Assembly (NCBI GenBank): GCA_937996705.1
Contig: CALKUQ010000018.1
Span: 124,001 to 188,000, forward strand
DNA length: 64,000 bases
Direction: 5' to 3'
From: an uncultured Chlamydiae bacterium
GTDB taxonomy: Bacteria > Chlamydiota > Chlamydiia > Chlamydiales > 2-12-FULL-49-11
The first letter of the stretch is position 1; the number at the start of each line of letters is the position of its first letter. The notes under the pieces are model-generated. The model worked only from the letters and a program-made list of their open reading frames with translations. It was not told the origin of the DNA and did not search any database. Below, one piece after another: positions 35,717-44,260 of the stretch. Position numbers and translations under genes: made by a program.

Positions 35717-36769
35717 TTAGCGAAGATTGTTTACAGAGTCAGTTTCTCCTTCCAGGAGAGAGAGGTAGGAGTTGTAGCGAATGGGGGAGAGATCCCCTTT
35801 TTCGAGGGCGGCTTTCACTGCGCAGCCTGGTTCGTGGGTGTGGCTGCAGGGGTTGAATTTACAGTTTGAGGCAAAATTTTGGAGGTCGGAGAAGTAGGCT
35901 AGAACTTCTTCTTTTGTGATGTCCCAGAGGGCGAAGCTTTTGATCCCTGGAGTATCAATACAGAGGGCGTTTTTCCCGATGGAGATGAGTTGGGCTTGGG
36001 TGGTTGTGTGCGACCCTTTTTTGGTTTTATCGACGATAGCGCCAATTTTCCTATCTCCCCCAGTGAGATAGTTGATAAGAGAGGTTTTGCCAACCCCGGA
36101 TTGGCCAGAAAAGACGGAGGCCTTCCCTTCGACAATTTTGTGGAGGGAGTCAAGGCCGATTTTTTTGAGGGCGCTTACCTTTAGGAAGGGGATTCCGATT
36201 GCTGTGTAGACTGCTTCAAGTTCATCGATTAGGGCAAAATTTGTCGCTAAGTCGATTTTATTAATGATAATGACAGGCTCCATTGCGCCGCGCTCTGTGG
36301 CAATAATATATCTATCAAGTAGGGACGGCTTTAATGAAGGCTCCTCTGCGGAGGCAACGATGAGTACTTGATCAATGTTTGCAGCGATGAGGTGTTGTTT
36401 TCTTTGGTGTAGGGAGTCTGCCCTTGCTAAACAAGAGTACCTCTCTTCAACAGCTGCGATCTGCCCGCGCTCATCAATCCAGACAAAATCACCGACTGCG
36501 ACAAGATTTTTTTTCAGAGTGATCTCTTTTTTTAAAGATCCTTTTAGGGATGTAAAAATAATTTTTTCTTCAATCAGGACTTGAATAGCCCCTGCCGAAA
36601 TGGTAGTGACCCGTCCTCTTACGCAATTTTCGGGGATTGCCAGGGCCTCTTTTTTATCCTGATCGGTTTTTTTATATTTGGATCGATCCCGTTGTCTGCA
36701 GAGCTTACGTTCATTTCGCTGCTCTTTTCTGCTCTCAAACGGGTTTTCAAACGAACTATAATCTTTCAT
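35717..36769 (-). CDS. rsgA: Ribosome small-subunit-dependent GTPase RsgA
   Basis: Circularly permuted GTPase for late 30S subunit maturation. N-terminal OB fold (VRGRVTTISAGAIQVLIEE), then G4 INKID, G5-like VSALKK, G1 FSGQSGVGKTSLINYL, G2 HTTT and G3 CIDTPGIKSF in the permuted order typical of YjeQ/RsgA. The C-terminal zinc site has CKFNPCSHTHEPGC. 350 residues is normal. A basic N-terminal extension (about 40 residues) precedes the OB fold. The stop codon abuts the inverted-repeat element. Confidence 0.97.
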   Translation of the reverse strand: MKDYSSFENPFESRKEQRNERKLCRQRDRSKYKKTDQDKKEALAIPENCVRGRVTTISAGAIQVLIEEKIIFTSLKGSLKKEITLKKNLVAVGDFVWIDERGQIAAVEERYSCLARADSLHQRKQHLIAANIDQVLIVASAEEPSLKPSLLDRYIIATERGAMEPVIIINKIDLATNFALIDELEAVYTAIGIPFLKVSALKKIGLDSLHKIVEGKASVFSGQSGVGKTSLINYLTGGDRKIGAIVDKTKKGSHTTTQAQLISIGKNALCIDTPGIKSFALWDITKEEVLAYFSDLQNFASNCKFNPCSHTHEPGCAVKAALEKGDLSPIRYNSYLSLLEGETDSVNNLR

Positions 36770-36792
36770 GGTAATGAGTGTATCACGAAAGA

Positions 36793-37254
36793 TTAATCAA
36801 AGCTAGCGCCCTGCCGCTTTAAATTTGCAATGGTCTCGATGCTGAGACCTGCACTCCCCTTAAAACTGGCTTCAACAGCTTTTACATTACTTAATGTGGC
36901 TTTTTCAAAAAATGCATAATCAAAGTTTCCATAGGATAGATCTGCTTCATCTAGATTTGCCTCACTAAAGTTCACGTGCTCAGCTTTTACAGACTTTAAA
37001 TTTGCTTTATTTAAATTTGCCCGATCAAACTTTGCCTCGCTTAAAATCCCGTTTTCAAAATTAGCCCCTTCTAAATGGGCCCCTGAAAAATCGGCCCTTG
37101 TTAAGTCTTTATTTTGAAAATTGGCATTTTCCAAAGATAAGTTTTTATAGGTTACCGTTTCTAAAGGGGCAACTCCTGCTCTACAAGCGGCTAAAAGGAT
37201 TGTCACCCCTAATAGAAAAAAAGTTTTATTATTTAAGAGATTCATACATTTCAC
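36793..37254 (-). CDS. Pentapeptide-repeat lipoprotein
   Basis: 153 residues. Lipoprotein signal peptide with lipobox (FFLLGVTILLAAC) then about 20 pentapeptide repeats of the A(D/N)LXX type (LENANFQNKDLTRADFSGAH, LEGANFENG, FDRANLNKANLKS, LDEADLSYG). Such repeats fold as a right-handed quadrilateral beta-helix. The mature protein would be tethered to a membrane by its N-terminal lipid. The start could also be Met at 37245. It follows rsgA's start by 23 bp on the same strand and may share its transcript. Specific role unknown; DNA-mimic or structural roles are known for other family members. Confidence 0.88.
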   Translation of the reverse strand: MKCMNLLNNKTFFLLGVTILLAACRAGVAPLETVTYKNLSLENANFQNKDLTRADFSGAHLEGANFENGILSEAKFDRANLNKANLKSVKAEHVNFSEANLDEADLSYGNFDYAFFEKATLSNVKAVEASFKGSAGLSIETIANLKRQGASFD

Positions 37255-37360
37255 TCTATTTCAAATCCAGCAAAAACACTAGAGAATTTTCGCCCCCAAT
37301 TTCGCTTATTTCTTTGACAAGAGGGGGGATTTAGTTTTATCTTGATTGAGGATAATTGGG

Positions 37361-38575
37361 GTGATTTTAACTTTGTATGCTGCAGCTAAGAAAATTGTGC
37401 AAAGGTTTGTCGAAAATGGACATATAGCCTATTTTGCAGGGGGTTGGGTGCGAGATTTTTTAATGAGACACCCCTCCAACGATATCGATATTGTGACAAG
37501 CGCTTCTATAGAAGAGATTCAACATCTCTTTCCTAAAACAATTCCTGTAGGGATCCAATTTGGAATTGTGATTGTTGTGATGGAAGGGGTCCACTTTGAA
37601 GTGGCCATCTTTAGAAAAGAGAGTGGGCATAATGATGGAAGAAGACCTGAAAAGATAGAGCCTGCAACTCCTGAAGAGGATGCCCTTAGGAGGGATTTTA
37701 CGATTAATGGGATGTTTTATGATCCTTTGAAGGAAATTTTATACGATTATGTGGGTGGAGAAAGGGATCTTCAGTTAGAAGTGGTAAGAGCTATTGGAAA
37801 CGCCCATGAGAGATTTCAAGAAGATCGTTTGCGGATGGTAAGGGCTGTGAGATATGCTTCAAAATTTCGATTTGCCATTGATCCGAAAACTATAGAGGCG
37901 ATTTTATTTCATTCAGAAGAGCTCTTTCCTGCAGTTGCAGTGGAGCGGATCTGGCAAGAGTTTGAGAAAATGGCTAAAGTGATCCATTTTGATGAGGCTT
38001 TGGTCATGCTTCACAGGCTCAATCTACTTCAAGTAATTTTCCCAATTTTGGCAGATTGTGAGATTGATGATATTGAAGAGAGGGTTAAATTCATCTCTCT
38101 GTTTCCAAAAGAGAGTCCTGTCATTGCAAAATTGTATGAACTTTTTCCCGATGCATCCCTTAGTGAAAGGTTGGCTATTTGTGATTTTTTAAAACTCTCT
38201 AATAAGGAGAAAAAATTCACAGAAGAGTACCATCGTTGGTATCACTTAGAAAACCTCGATCTTTGCGACTTTGCCCACCTTTATTCGATGCCGCATGCTC
38301 AAATTTGTCTCAAGATTAGAGCGTTTTATCATGAAGAGTCGTTTTATAATTTTCATAGGGATCAAATGAAACAACTGAAGGCTTCGATAAAGCGGATTCA
38401 AGAAAAAACGCCACTTGTCTCTTCAGAGCATCTGATAAAACGGGGTATTAAGCCGGGGCCAGAAATTGGAAAACTTTTGCAGCAGGCAGAACGTTTAGCC
38501 ATTAATCTTAATTTGCATAGTGCAGAGGAGGTTTTTAACTACCTTCCTGCTCAGGGAGAAATTTCTGATTCTTAA
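37361..38575 (+). CDS. CCA-adding enzyme / poly(A) polymerase family nucleotidyltransferase
   Basis: Class II tRNA nucleotidyltransferase-type enzyme: FAGGWVRDFLMRHPSNDID with the catalytic Asp-x-Asp, RDFTINGMFYDP, YDYVGGERDL and EDRLRMVRAVRYASKFRF. 404 residues from the GTG at 37361, preferred because GAGG is 9 bp upstream; a TTG at 37346 would add five residues. Members either add CCA to tRNA 3' ends or poly(A) tails; the encoded tRNA-Arg lacks CCA, so a CCA-adding enzyme is needed in this genome. The C-terminal helical half is normal. The 3' end overlaps a hydrolase gene by 41 bp tail to tail. Confidence 0.93.
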   Translation: MILTLYAAAKKIVQRFVENGHIAYFAGGWVRDFLMRHPSNDIDIVTSASIEEIQHLFPKTIPVGIQFGIVIVVMEGVHFEVAIFRKESGHNDGRRPEKIEPATPEEDALRRDFTINGMFYDPLKEILYDYVGGERDLQLEVVRAIGNAHERFQEDRLRMVRAVRYASKFRFAIDPKTIEAILFHSEELFPAVAVERIWQEFEKMAKVIHFDEALVMLHRLNLLQVIFPILADCEIDDIEERVKFISLFPKESPVIAKLYELFPDASLSERLAICDFLKLSNKEKKFTEEYHRWYHLENLDLCDFAHLYSMPHAQICLKIRAFYHEESFYNFHRDQMKQLKASIKRIQEKTPLVSSEHLIKRGIKPGPEIGKLLQQAERLAINLNLHSAEEVFNYLPAQGEISDS

Positions 38576-39584
38576 CTAGGGTCCGGACTGAATCAATGAT
38601 AAGTTCTGGGTCTTTAAAAGGGATCATGTGATCGCTTTGATTGGTAATAATTTGTCTCACTTTTTTGAATTTATGGGCTAAATCTTTTTGTAGGTCGTGC
38701 CAAACAGCAAACATTCTCCGCATATAGGAGAGCTTCTCTCTTGGAATTCCGTAGGCACTAATATCGATGAGGTTTCCCGCGGTTAAGACAATACAAGGTT
38801 TTTCTTTAAGACGCGATTGGTCTGCCTGTTTTAATTGGTCAAAGCTTATCGGGAGAAGGGTCGCTTCGGCTGCAGTTGTTTGGATGTGGTTGGCTTTTGA
38901 GCAGAGGGCAACATAGGTATTTAGAGCGTTTGTGGGGAAGTTGGGCATCAGGATTCTCCTTGTTTCAAGCGTGGCGTGAAGAAAAAAGCGGATGATCCCG
39001 AAAGTTGAAATAAGGTAGCTCCCTTGGGGGCTGTGGAGAATTTTTGCTTGCAAGTCTATCGGATTTGGGGGAAGTCTTCTCTCTTGATCCTCGTGACATG
39101 AGTCAACAAGTACAAGACCTGCAACATCGTCTGGATAGGTTGCTGCGTAGAGTTGTACGTTATTTCCTCCAAACGAATGGCCTACTAAGATGTAAGGTTT
39201 TGGGACTTCAGCAGTTTCTAAAAGGGTTTTTAATTCTTTGACGATTTGGGCACTTGTTCTGGGAAAAGGGCTTGGCTCGCTCCATCCGTTTCCTGCGCGG
39301 TCATAACTAATAACACGTGTGAATTTAGCAATCCCTGGCTGCACCATCGCCCAAGCGGGACTCGGACATCCAAGACCTGTGTCTAAAATAACAACGGGGC
39401 CCCCTTCACCCATGCTATACATGTGAAGCTTGTAGCCGCCCACATCAACCATCTCTCCAAGGGGGGGGTATCTCTTTTCTTCCAGCTTGCTCTCAATTGA
39501 CTGATACAGAGCGCCTGCAGTCAGCAAAAGAGTTACAAGTCCAAGAACGCCTAAACCAAATCGTTTGCACCATCGAATAAACAT
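38535..39584 (-). CDS. Membrane-anchored alpha/beta hydrolase
   Basis: 349 residues. N-terminal transmembrane anchor (about residues 10-28, GLGVLGLVTLLLTAGALY), then an alpha/beta-hydrolase fold: ILDTGLGCPSPAW as the oxyanion region, ISYDRAGNGWSEPS, nucleophile Ser137 in LVGHSFGGNNVQLYA, and QSDHMIPFKDPELI with the catalytic His. Substrates of this group are lipids or esters and cannot be told from sequence. Its start is 169 bp from the divergent caspase-like gene, with CCGG repeat copy D between. The stop overlaps the nucleotidyltransferase gene. Confidence 0.93.
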   Translation of the reverse strand: MFIRWCKRFGLGVLGLVTLLLTAGALYQSIESKLEEKRYPPLGEMVDVGGYKLHMYSMGEGGPVVILDTGLGCPSPAWAMVQPGIAKFTRVISYDRAGNGWSEPSPFPRTSAQIVKELKTLLETAEVPKPYILVGHSFGGNNVQLYAATYPDDVAGLVLVDSCHEDQERRLPPNPIDLQAKILHSPQGSYLISTFGIIRFFLHATLETRRILMPNFPTNALNTYVALCSKANHIQTTAAEATLLPISFDQLKQADQSRLKEKPCIVLTAGNLIDISAYGIPREKLSYMRRMFAVWHDLQKDLAHKFKKVRQIITNQSDHMIPFKDPELIIDSVRTLVKNQKFLPEQEGS

Positions 39585-39641
39585 AATTCCGATTCTAGCA
39601 AAATCCGATTTTGTTGCCTAATTCAGACTAAAATTTACATG

Positions 39642-39673
39642 CCGGCCCACCACTTATTCCCCCTTAACCCCGG
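39642..39673 (-). repeat. CCGG-bounded dispersed repeat, copy D
   Basis: 32-bp unit with CCGG at both ends; read on the minus strand it has GAATAAGTGGT, differing at two core bases from copies A-C. Lies between the hydrolase and caspase-like genes. Confidence 0.55.
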
Positions 39674-39753
39674 ATTTAATATAAACCTAATGTGGGTTGA
39701 TTATTAAGATGCCGGTTGATAAGGTTTATGGCTAAATTTTAATAATAGAGGAT

Positions 39754-40956
39754 ATGATGATACAAACTCGTGTTTCGCTTGATACAGACGTTGCATTTAT
39801 TAATCAATTTTTGGGTTATGTTAATAGTAGCCTCCCTGATCTCAATAGAGTGGCTGTAATTCTCTGTTCTAAACAGATCCTTGAGGAACAAAATTTGATT
39901 GAAGCAAAAACAAATCTCCTTTATGAAAGTTTAACGGTTAGGGGAAAATACCAGCTATATCAAGTTGTATGTCCCGATGGCGATATTGATAGTTCTTTAA
40001 GATCAATTCCTTTAGGTGAGAGAAAAATTCAATTATTAATTATTGCAGCTCATCAGGTTGGTGGGATTTGCTTTGAAAGGGGGCTTCTTACTCCAGAACG
40101 GGTGAGTCTGCTTGGATTGGAACAATTACATCGCGATGCAACAATCGTTCTTGATTGTTGCAAGGGTTTTTATGAACTTGCACCGGCGTTTCAAAGGAAA
40201 CTGCCTGATGCTCATATTTTGTCGTCTAAAATGGATCAGAAGGGGGGAGTCTATGTTTGTAGCCCCCCTCCCGAGCTCTCTGTCTACTGCGCTTTTTATG
40301 GGGAGGGTAGTAAAGACGTATTGGATTTAAGAATCCCTACTTTAAAAACGGGAATAGAAAGTGTGGATAAGAGGATTGACGAGATGTTTGCCACCATCTT
40401 TTTAACGTACTGTAGATCGGGCCGACCTCCTAAGATTTGTGAATTATTTAAAGAGAGTGCGCCGAAAGCTGTTGCGTTTTTGCTTGTAAATTATATTAAA
40501 AAAAATCCAGACCAAGCTCTAGACGATCTGAAGCCACTTTTTGATGATGTAATCTATCTTCTTAAGAGGGAGAGTGATTGTCTCCACCCTTTTATCTCCG
40601 TTTTAACGGAGTTAGCTGCAGGGGGAAATCTACTTGCGGAGGCGTTTCTCTATTTTGCAAATCCAGATACCACAGAGATTCGAGAGGAAAATCCTTTGAA
40701 ATACATTGCATATGGGGCAAGGCAATACAGATGTTTTGAAAATCTTGAGACTGCTTTGGAGTGTTTTAGTAGAAGCAGCTATGAATATTCTAGGCCTTAT
40801 CTATTTGAACTTTCGGAAAAACGAGAGCACCCGAGAGCCTATTTTCTTAGATTTCTAGAAGAAAAATGGGTCTATTATTTGCAAAAGGCGGTTACGTTAG
40901 GTTATTTGGAGGCAATTGACTACCAAAGAGAAAAGGGTATTGTTTTTACATCTTGA
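39754..40956 (+). CDS. Caspase-like (clan CD) protein with helical C-terminus
   Basis: 400 residues. The N-terminal half has a caspase/metacaspase-like p20 outline: strand VAVILCSKQ, strand IQLLIIAAHQVGGICF with His100, strand ATIVLDCCKGFYELAPAFQ with Asp134-Cys135-Cys136, and AHILSSKMDQKGGVY. LDCCKG is close to the LDCCHSG active-site motif of metacaspases, with Cys136 as presumed nucleophile. The C-terminal part (about 220-400) is helical and Sel1/TPR-like (YYLQKAVTLGYLEAI). GAGG precedes two adjacent ATGs; either could be used. No signal peptide. The 3' end overlaps rsbU by 11 bp tail to tail. Protease activity is inferred from the His-Cys pair only. Confidence 0.85.
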   Translation: MMIQTRVSLDTDVAFINQFLGYVNSSLPDLNRVAVILCSKQILEEQNLIEAKTNLLYESLTVRGKYQLYQVVCPDGDIDSSLRSIPLGERKIQLLIIAAHQVGGICFERGLLTPERVSLLGLEQLHRDATIVLDCCKGFYELAPAFQRKLPDAHILSSKMDQKGGVYVCSPPPELSVYCAFYGEGSKDVLDLRIPTLKTGIESVDKRIDEMFATIFLTYCRSGRPPKICELFKESAPKAVAFLLVNYIKKNPDQALDDLKPLFDDVIYLLKRESDCLHPFISVLTELAAGGNLLAEAFLYFANPDTTEIREENPLKYIAYGARQYRCFENLETALECFSRSSYEYSRPYLFELSEKREHPRAYFLRFLEEKWVYYLQKAVTLGYLEAIDYQREKGIVFTS

Positions 40957-42805
40957 GTATAAATAGGGTCATATCGTCATATTGATCTGCCTGGTAAGTG
41001 AACTTAGCGATTTCAGAGGTGATGTGCTCTAGTAGATCTGAGGGGGATTGATTTGAGGCCGATTGAATGAGCTCGAAGAATTTTTTTTCCCCAAAGAGTC
41101 TCCCTTTTGTATCTTGCGCGTCTGTAAGGCCGTCTGTAAAAAAAATAAGGAGATCGTCTGCTTCGAGGGTGATTTTTCTAAGATCAACACGATCAAAACG
41201 ATCAACTCCGAATGCGATTCCCCTTGTTTCAAGGTGTATGAGTTCCCCGCTTTTCTTTTTAAGAATAGGATAGTTGTGACCGCAGTTGATGTAAGAGAGC
41301 TCTTTTGAGGGGGCGTGATATTTAGCAAGAAAAGCTGTGACAAAGCTCCCTGTCTCTTTCGTATCTTCGCAGAAAATTAGATTAGTTTGAATTGCGATTG
41401 TATCTAAATCGCTCAAGAGGTTTTCACACGTTTTAAGGGTGCTTCTCAGGTCATAGGCGTAGAGGCAGCCAGAAATTCCTTTTCCGACGCCATCTGCAAT
41501 TGTGATGTATAAATCATCCCCTTTAATCGTCCAGTCGTAAAAGTCTCCAGCTACCTCTTTTGCGGGCTGAAAATAGAAAGCAGACTCGATGTTATAAAAT
41601 TCGGGTTTTCCCTCTGGAAGGAGAGATTTTTGGATATCTCGCCCAATCTGAAGTTCTTTTAGGTAGGCCTCTTTAAACGCTCTCTCTTTATTCACTTCCT
41701 CGATGTAAGTGACTAAAGATAGAGTCATTTGGTTAAACTGCTCTCCTAATAGATTAATTTCAAAGCCCATTTTATCAGGATGAAATTTTGCTGAGAGATC
41801 TCCAGTTCCTACTTTTTCCATTACAAGGCTCAATTGGCGAAGGGGCTTTGCAAAGCGGAGGGTAAGAAGGTAAGAAATCAATCCCCCAAAAGTGAGTATA
41901 AATAACAGAAGGATCGCAAGTTTGGTTAAATTTTTATAGAGTTGCAATAAGAGCGAATTTGCAGGAATTGTGAGGACAATTTTTAGTTCAGTTTCAGGGA
42001 TTATAATGAAAGTAAGAAGTCTTTTTTCTTTGTTCAAGTGAAATTCGTACCCGCCTGGAACTGAGGGTATTTTTTTTATAGGAATCACATCTTCCGGGTG
42101 TTTAGAATCGATTTTTTCCTCAAGAATCAATTTTTTGCTAATTCTTGAACTGGCAGTTGAGGCAAGAATCAGACCCTTTTCGTCGATAAGGGATAAATTC
42201 GATTGAGCGGGTCTGTGAGAGGAATCAAGAGATTCAACCAGTTTAGATAAAGCAATCGACATTCCTACAAAACCTATGATTTTTTCTTGATCGTTTTTCA
42301 CTGGGAGTGTGATAAAAAGACTGTGTTTAAAAACAGGATCACTTGCAATGAAAATCTTGTAATTAATTGGTTCTAATCTTGTTAAATCAAAGTATTGGGT
42401 AAAGTTAATTCCCAGATAAGAGGGGAGGGAGGAGTTTGTACAAACAAGCCCTGAATCTTTAGTAATTGTCAGGTAGAAGATTGCAGATAGATTTTCCTCT
42501 GCTACAAAGCTTGTTAAGATTTTATCGATTTTATCAAGGGAGGGTTTTCCTGACTGTCTTATAATAAGATTGATAAGCTCTTGTAGAGCTTTTAAAAAGT
42601 TGTAGTTATTTTTGTTGGTTTGAACAATTAAGTTGAGTTGATCTTTCTGATAGAGATGCATTTCTGTAAAAACATCATCCAATTTTTCTTGATATTCGTT
42701 ATTGGACAAAAAAATTGCATAAAAAATTAGGGGAACCACAATAAAAATAAGACTACTGAAAAGCACGCGAAAAGCGAGAGAGCCAAATAATTTTCTCCGG
42801 ATCAT
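40946..42805 (-). CDS. rsbU: RsbU-like PP2C phosphatase with sensor domain and HAMP
   Basis: 619 residues: transmembrane helix (about 12-32), extracytoplasmic Cache-like sensor (about 35-295), second transmembrane helix (about 297-318, LAILLLFILTFGGLISYLL), HAMP, coiled linker, then a SpoIIE/PP2C phosphatase domain with EVAGDFYDW, ITIADGVGKGISG and FFTDGLTDA. In Chlamydia the RsbU homologue controls an anti-sigma partner-switching pathway and its periplasmic domain is thought to sense a metabolite. No RsbW or RsbV gene is in the window. The gene lies 74 bp from a divergent cluster of small exported proteins. Confidence 0.93.
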   Translation of the reverse strand: MIRRKLFGSLAFRVLFSSLIFIVVPLIFYAIFLSNNEYQEKLDDVFTEMHLYQKDQLNLIVQTNKNNYNFLKALQELINLIIRQSGKPSLDKIDKILTSFVAEENLSAIFYLTITKDSGLVCTNSSLPSYLGINFTQYFDLTRLEPINYKIFIASDPVFKHSLFITLPVKNDQEKIIGFVGMSIALSKLVESLDSSHRPAQSNLSLIDEKGLILASTASSRISKKLILEEKIDSKHPEDVIPIKKIPSVPGGYEFHLNKEKRLLTFIIIPETELKIVLTIPANSLLLQLYKNLTKLAILLLFILTFGGLISYLLTLRFAKPLRQLSLVMEKVGTGDLSAKFHPDKMGFEINLLGEQFNQMTLSLVTYIEEVNKERAFKEAYLKELQIGRDIQKSLLPEGKPEFYNIESAFYFQPAKEVAGDFYDWTIKGDDLYITIADGVGKGISGCLYAYDLRSTLKTCENLLSDLDTIAIQTNLIFCEDTKETGSFVTAFLAKYHAPSKELSYINCGHNYPILKKKSGELIHLETRGIAFGVDRFDRVDLRKITLEADDLLIFFTDGLTDAQDTKGRLFGEKKFFELIQSASNQSPSDLLEHITSEIAKFTYQADQYDDMTLFILKM

Positions 42806-42894
42806 ACTCTTTGATCTATCACAGCTAATAAGAATTTTCTAGAAAAAAAACTATTCCGACGAATAATATAACACTCTTTTTGAATGAGGTAGGC

Positions 42895-43344
42895 ATGAAA
42901 AATTGGCTAATGGTTCTTTTTGTATCTCTTAGTGTTTATGGTTTAGCAGATGAGTTTGTCCTTTCTCTAAATAGTGAGGAGCAGTATGCTATCACTGAAA
43001 TTATTACTGCGATGGGCGAAAAAAACGTTGGAATGCTCCTTTTAGATGCCATTCGATTAAATCGTCTTGGAAATAGTATTCAGCAAGTTCCCCCTCTGCA
43101 GTTTTTGGGATTTGTCTTGGTAAATCAAAATTTAAAAGTAAATTTAAAACGACTTTCAAAAAGTTACTTCAAATGGTCTAGCTTTATAGATGGATTTGGA
43201 GAAAACATGGAAAAAGAGCATAATAATGGAAATCTTCTTCCTCAGATCGATGCCTTTAGTCATCTGGTTGGGGGATCAAACAAGCAATTGGAGGAGTGTG
43301 TTTATGAGCAAAATTGGGAAGGGTTTGTCAAGTGTCTGTTTTAA
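42895..43344 (+). CDS. Small exported protein, first of three tandem paralogues
   Basis: 149 residues from ATG 42895, chosen because GAGG precedes it and it begins a signal peptide (MKNWLMVLFVSLSVYGLA); an upstream ATG at 42880 would only add five residues. The mature part shares with the next two genes the pattern E..AI.EI.T.MG, PLQFLGF, KWSSFIDG and a closing QNWEGFVKCL. Unrecognised family. Its end overlaps the next gene by 41 bp. Likely periplasmic or secreted; function unknown. Confidence 0.82.
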   Translation: MKNWLMVLFVSLSVYGLADEFVLSLNSEEQYAITEIITAMGEKNVGMLLLDAIRLNRLGNSIQQVPPLQFLGFVLVNQNLKVNLKRLSKSYFKWSSFIDGFGENMEKEHNNGNLLPQIDAFSHLVGGSNKQLEECVYEQNWEGFVKCLF

Positions 43345-43795
43345 AGCATTTGCAATCGCCACTATTGGGATTTCATCACTGATTTCAGGGGAATTTGCTT
43401 TAGTTGTAAGTTCTGAGCGAGAAGAGGTTATAGAAGAGATTGTCACTACTATGGCTACAACATGGCTTCCTATGTTAAAATTCAAGGAGACCCATTTAAA
43501 AGAGCTGAGTAAAAAACTTGATGGCATGGGGAGTTTTAATTTTTTAGGCTATATTTTTACCCACTCAGATTTAAGAGATCATATGCACACGATTGCAGAG
43601 AGTTCTATTAAATTTGACAAGATTATGGGAAATGTACGAAAAGGTTTAGAAAGGGCAAAAAATGCGGGAACCATTTGGGAAGATATTCCAGGATTTGCAA
43701 CCCTTTTAGGTGTTGATGCCGATGAATTAACACACTTTGCTCAAAAAGGCAACTGGGATGGTTTAGTTCGTTATTTAGACAAAGAGGTGAGGTAG
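43304..43795 (+). CDS. Small exported protein, second of three tandem paralogues
   Basis: 163 residues from ATG 43304, which has GGAGGA eight bases upstream; the longer frame from 43190 is antisupported because it runs through the coding part of the previous gene. Signal-peptide-like N-terminus (FKAFAIATIGISSLISG). Shares EEIVTTMA, FNFLGYI, an IKFDKIMG segment where paralogue 3 has MKWSGFVDG, and KGNWDGLVRYL. Three bp separate it from the third paralogue, so the trio is one operon. Function unknown. Confidence 0.83.
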   Translation: MSKIGKGLSSVCFKAFAIATIGISSLISGEFALVVSSEREEVIEEIVTTMATTWLPMLKFKETHLKELSKKLDGMGSFNFLGYIFTHSDLRDHMHTIAESSIKFDKIMGNVRKGLERAKNAGTIWEDIPGFATLLGVDADELTHFAQKGNWDGLVRYLDKEVR

Positions 43796-43798
43796 AGA

Positions 43799-44260
43799 AT
43801 GATTAAAAAATTCATGCTTATCGGGTTGCTCGGTTTTAGCTGTGTCTATTCAGAGGAATTTACAGTTAAGGTATCAGAGAGCGAAGGAAGTGCCATTTCT
43901 GAAATCGTGACAACTCTAGGAAAGAGTAATTTAGTTGCACTTGGAATTAAAAAAGGTCATTTGAAGAAATTGGGTGGAGGGCTTAAGGGTATTGGACCTC
44001 TCCAATTTTTAGGCTATATTATGAGCAAAGAGGACCTAAAATCCTATCTGAGTACAATTAAAAAAAGCTCCATGAAGTGGAGTGGATTTGTAGATGGTTT
44101 AAAACCAGGTTTTGAAAGAGAATTCAAAGAGGGTAAGTTAGTTAAGGATTTGCCCGAATTCGCAAAGCGTTTTGGTGTCGATGCAGATCAGTTGCTTGCA
44201 AAAGCAAATGCCCAAAATTGGGATGGATTTGTAGAGCTTTTAATTGAAGAGAAGAAGTGA
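43799..44260 (+). CDS. Small exported protein, third of three tandem paralogues
   Basis: 153 residues with signal peptide (MIKKFMLIGLLGFSCVYS). Mature domain pattern EGSAISEIVTTLGK, GPLQFLGYIMSKEDL, SMKWSGFVDG, RFGVDADQLLAKA and AQNWDGFVELL, clearly homologous to the two preceding proteins. The stop overlaps the GTG start of the sulfatase-fold gene by 4 bp, so translation of that enzyme is probably coupled to the trio. No catalytic residues recognised. Confidence 0.85.
   Translation: MIKKFMLIGLLGFSCVYSEEFTVKVSESEGSAISEIVTTLGKSNLVALGIKKGHLKKLGGGLKGIGPLQFLGYIMSKEDLKSYLSTIKKSSMKWSGFVDGLKPGFEREFKEGKLVKDLPEFAKRFGVDADQLLAKANAQNWDGFVELLIEEKK

Noticed and set aside
43190..43303. Longer N-terminus for the second small exported paralogue.
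   Set aside because: It would run through the coding part of the first paralogue; ATG 43304 has GGAGGA at the right distance and starts a signal peptide.
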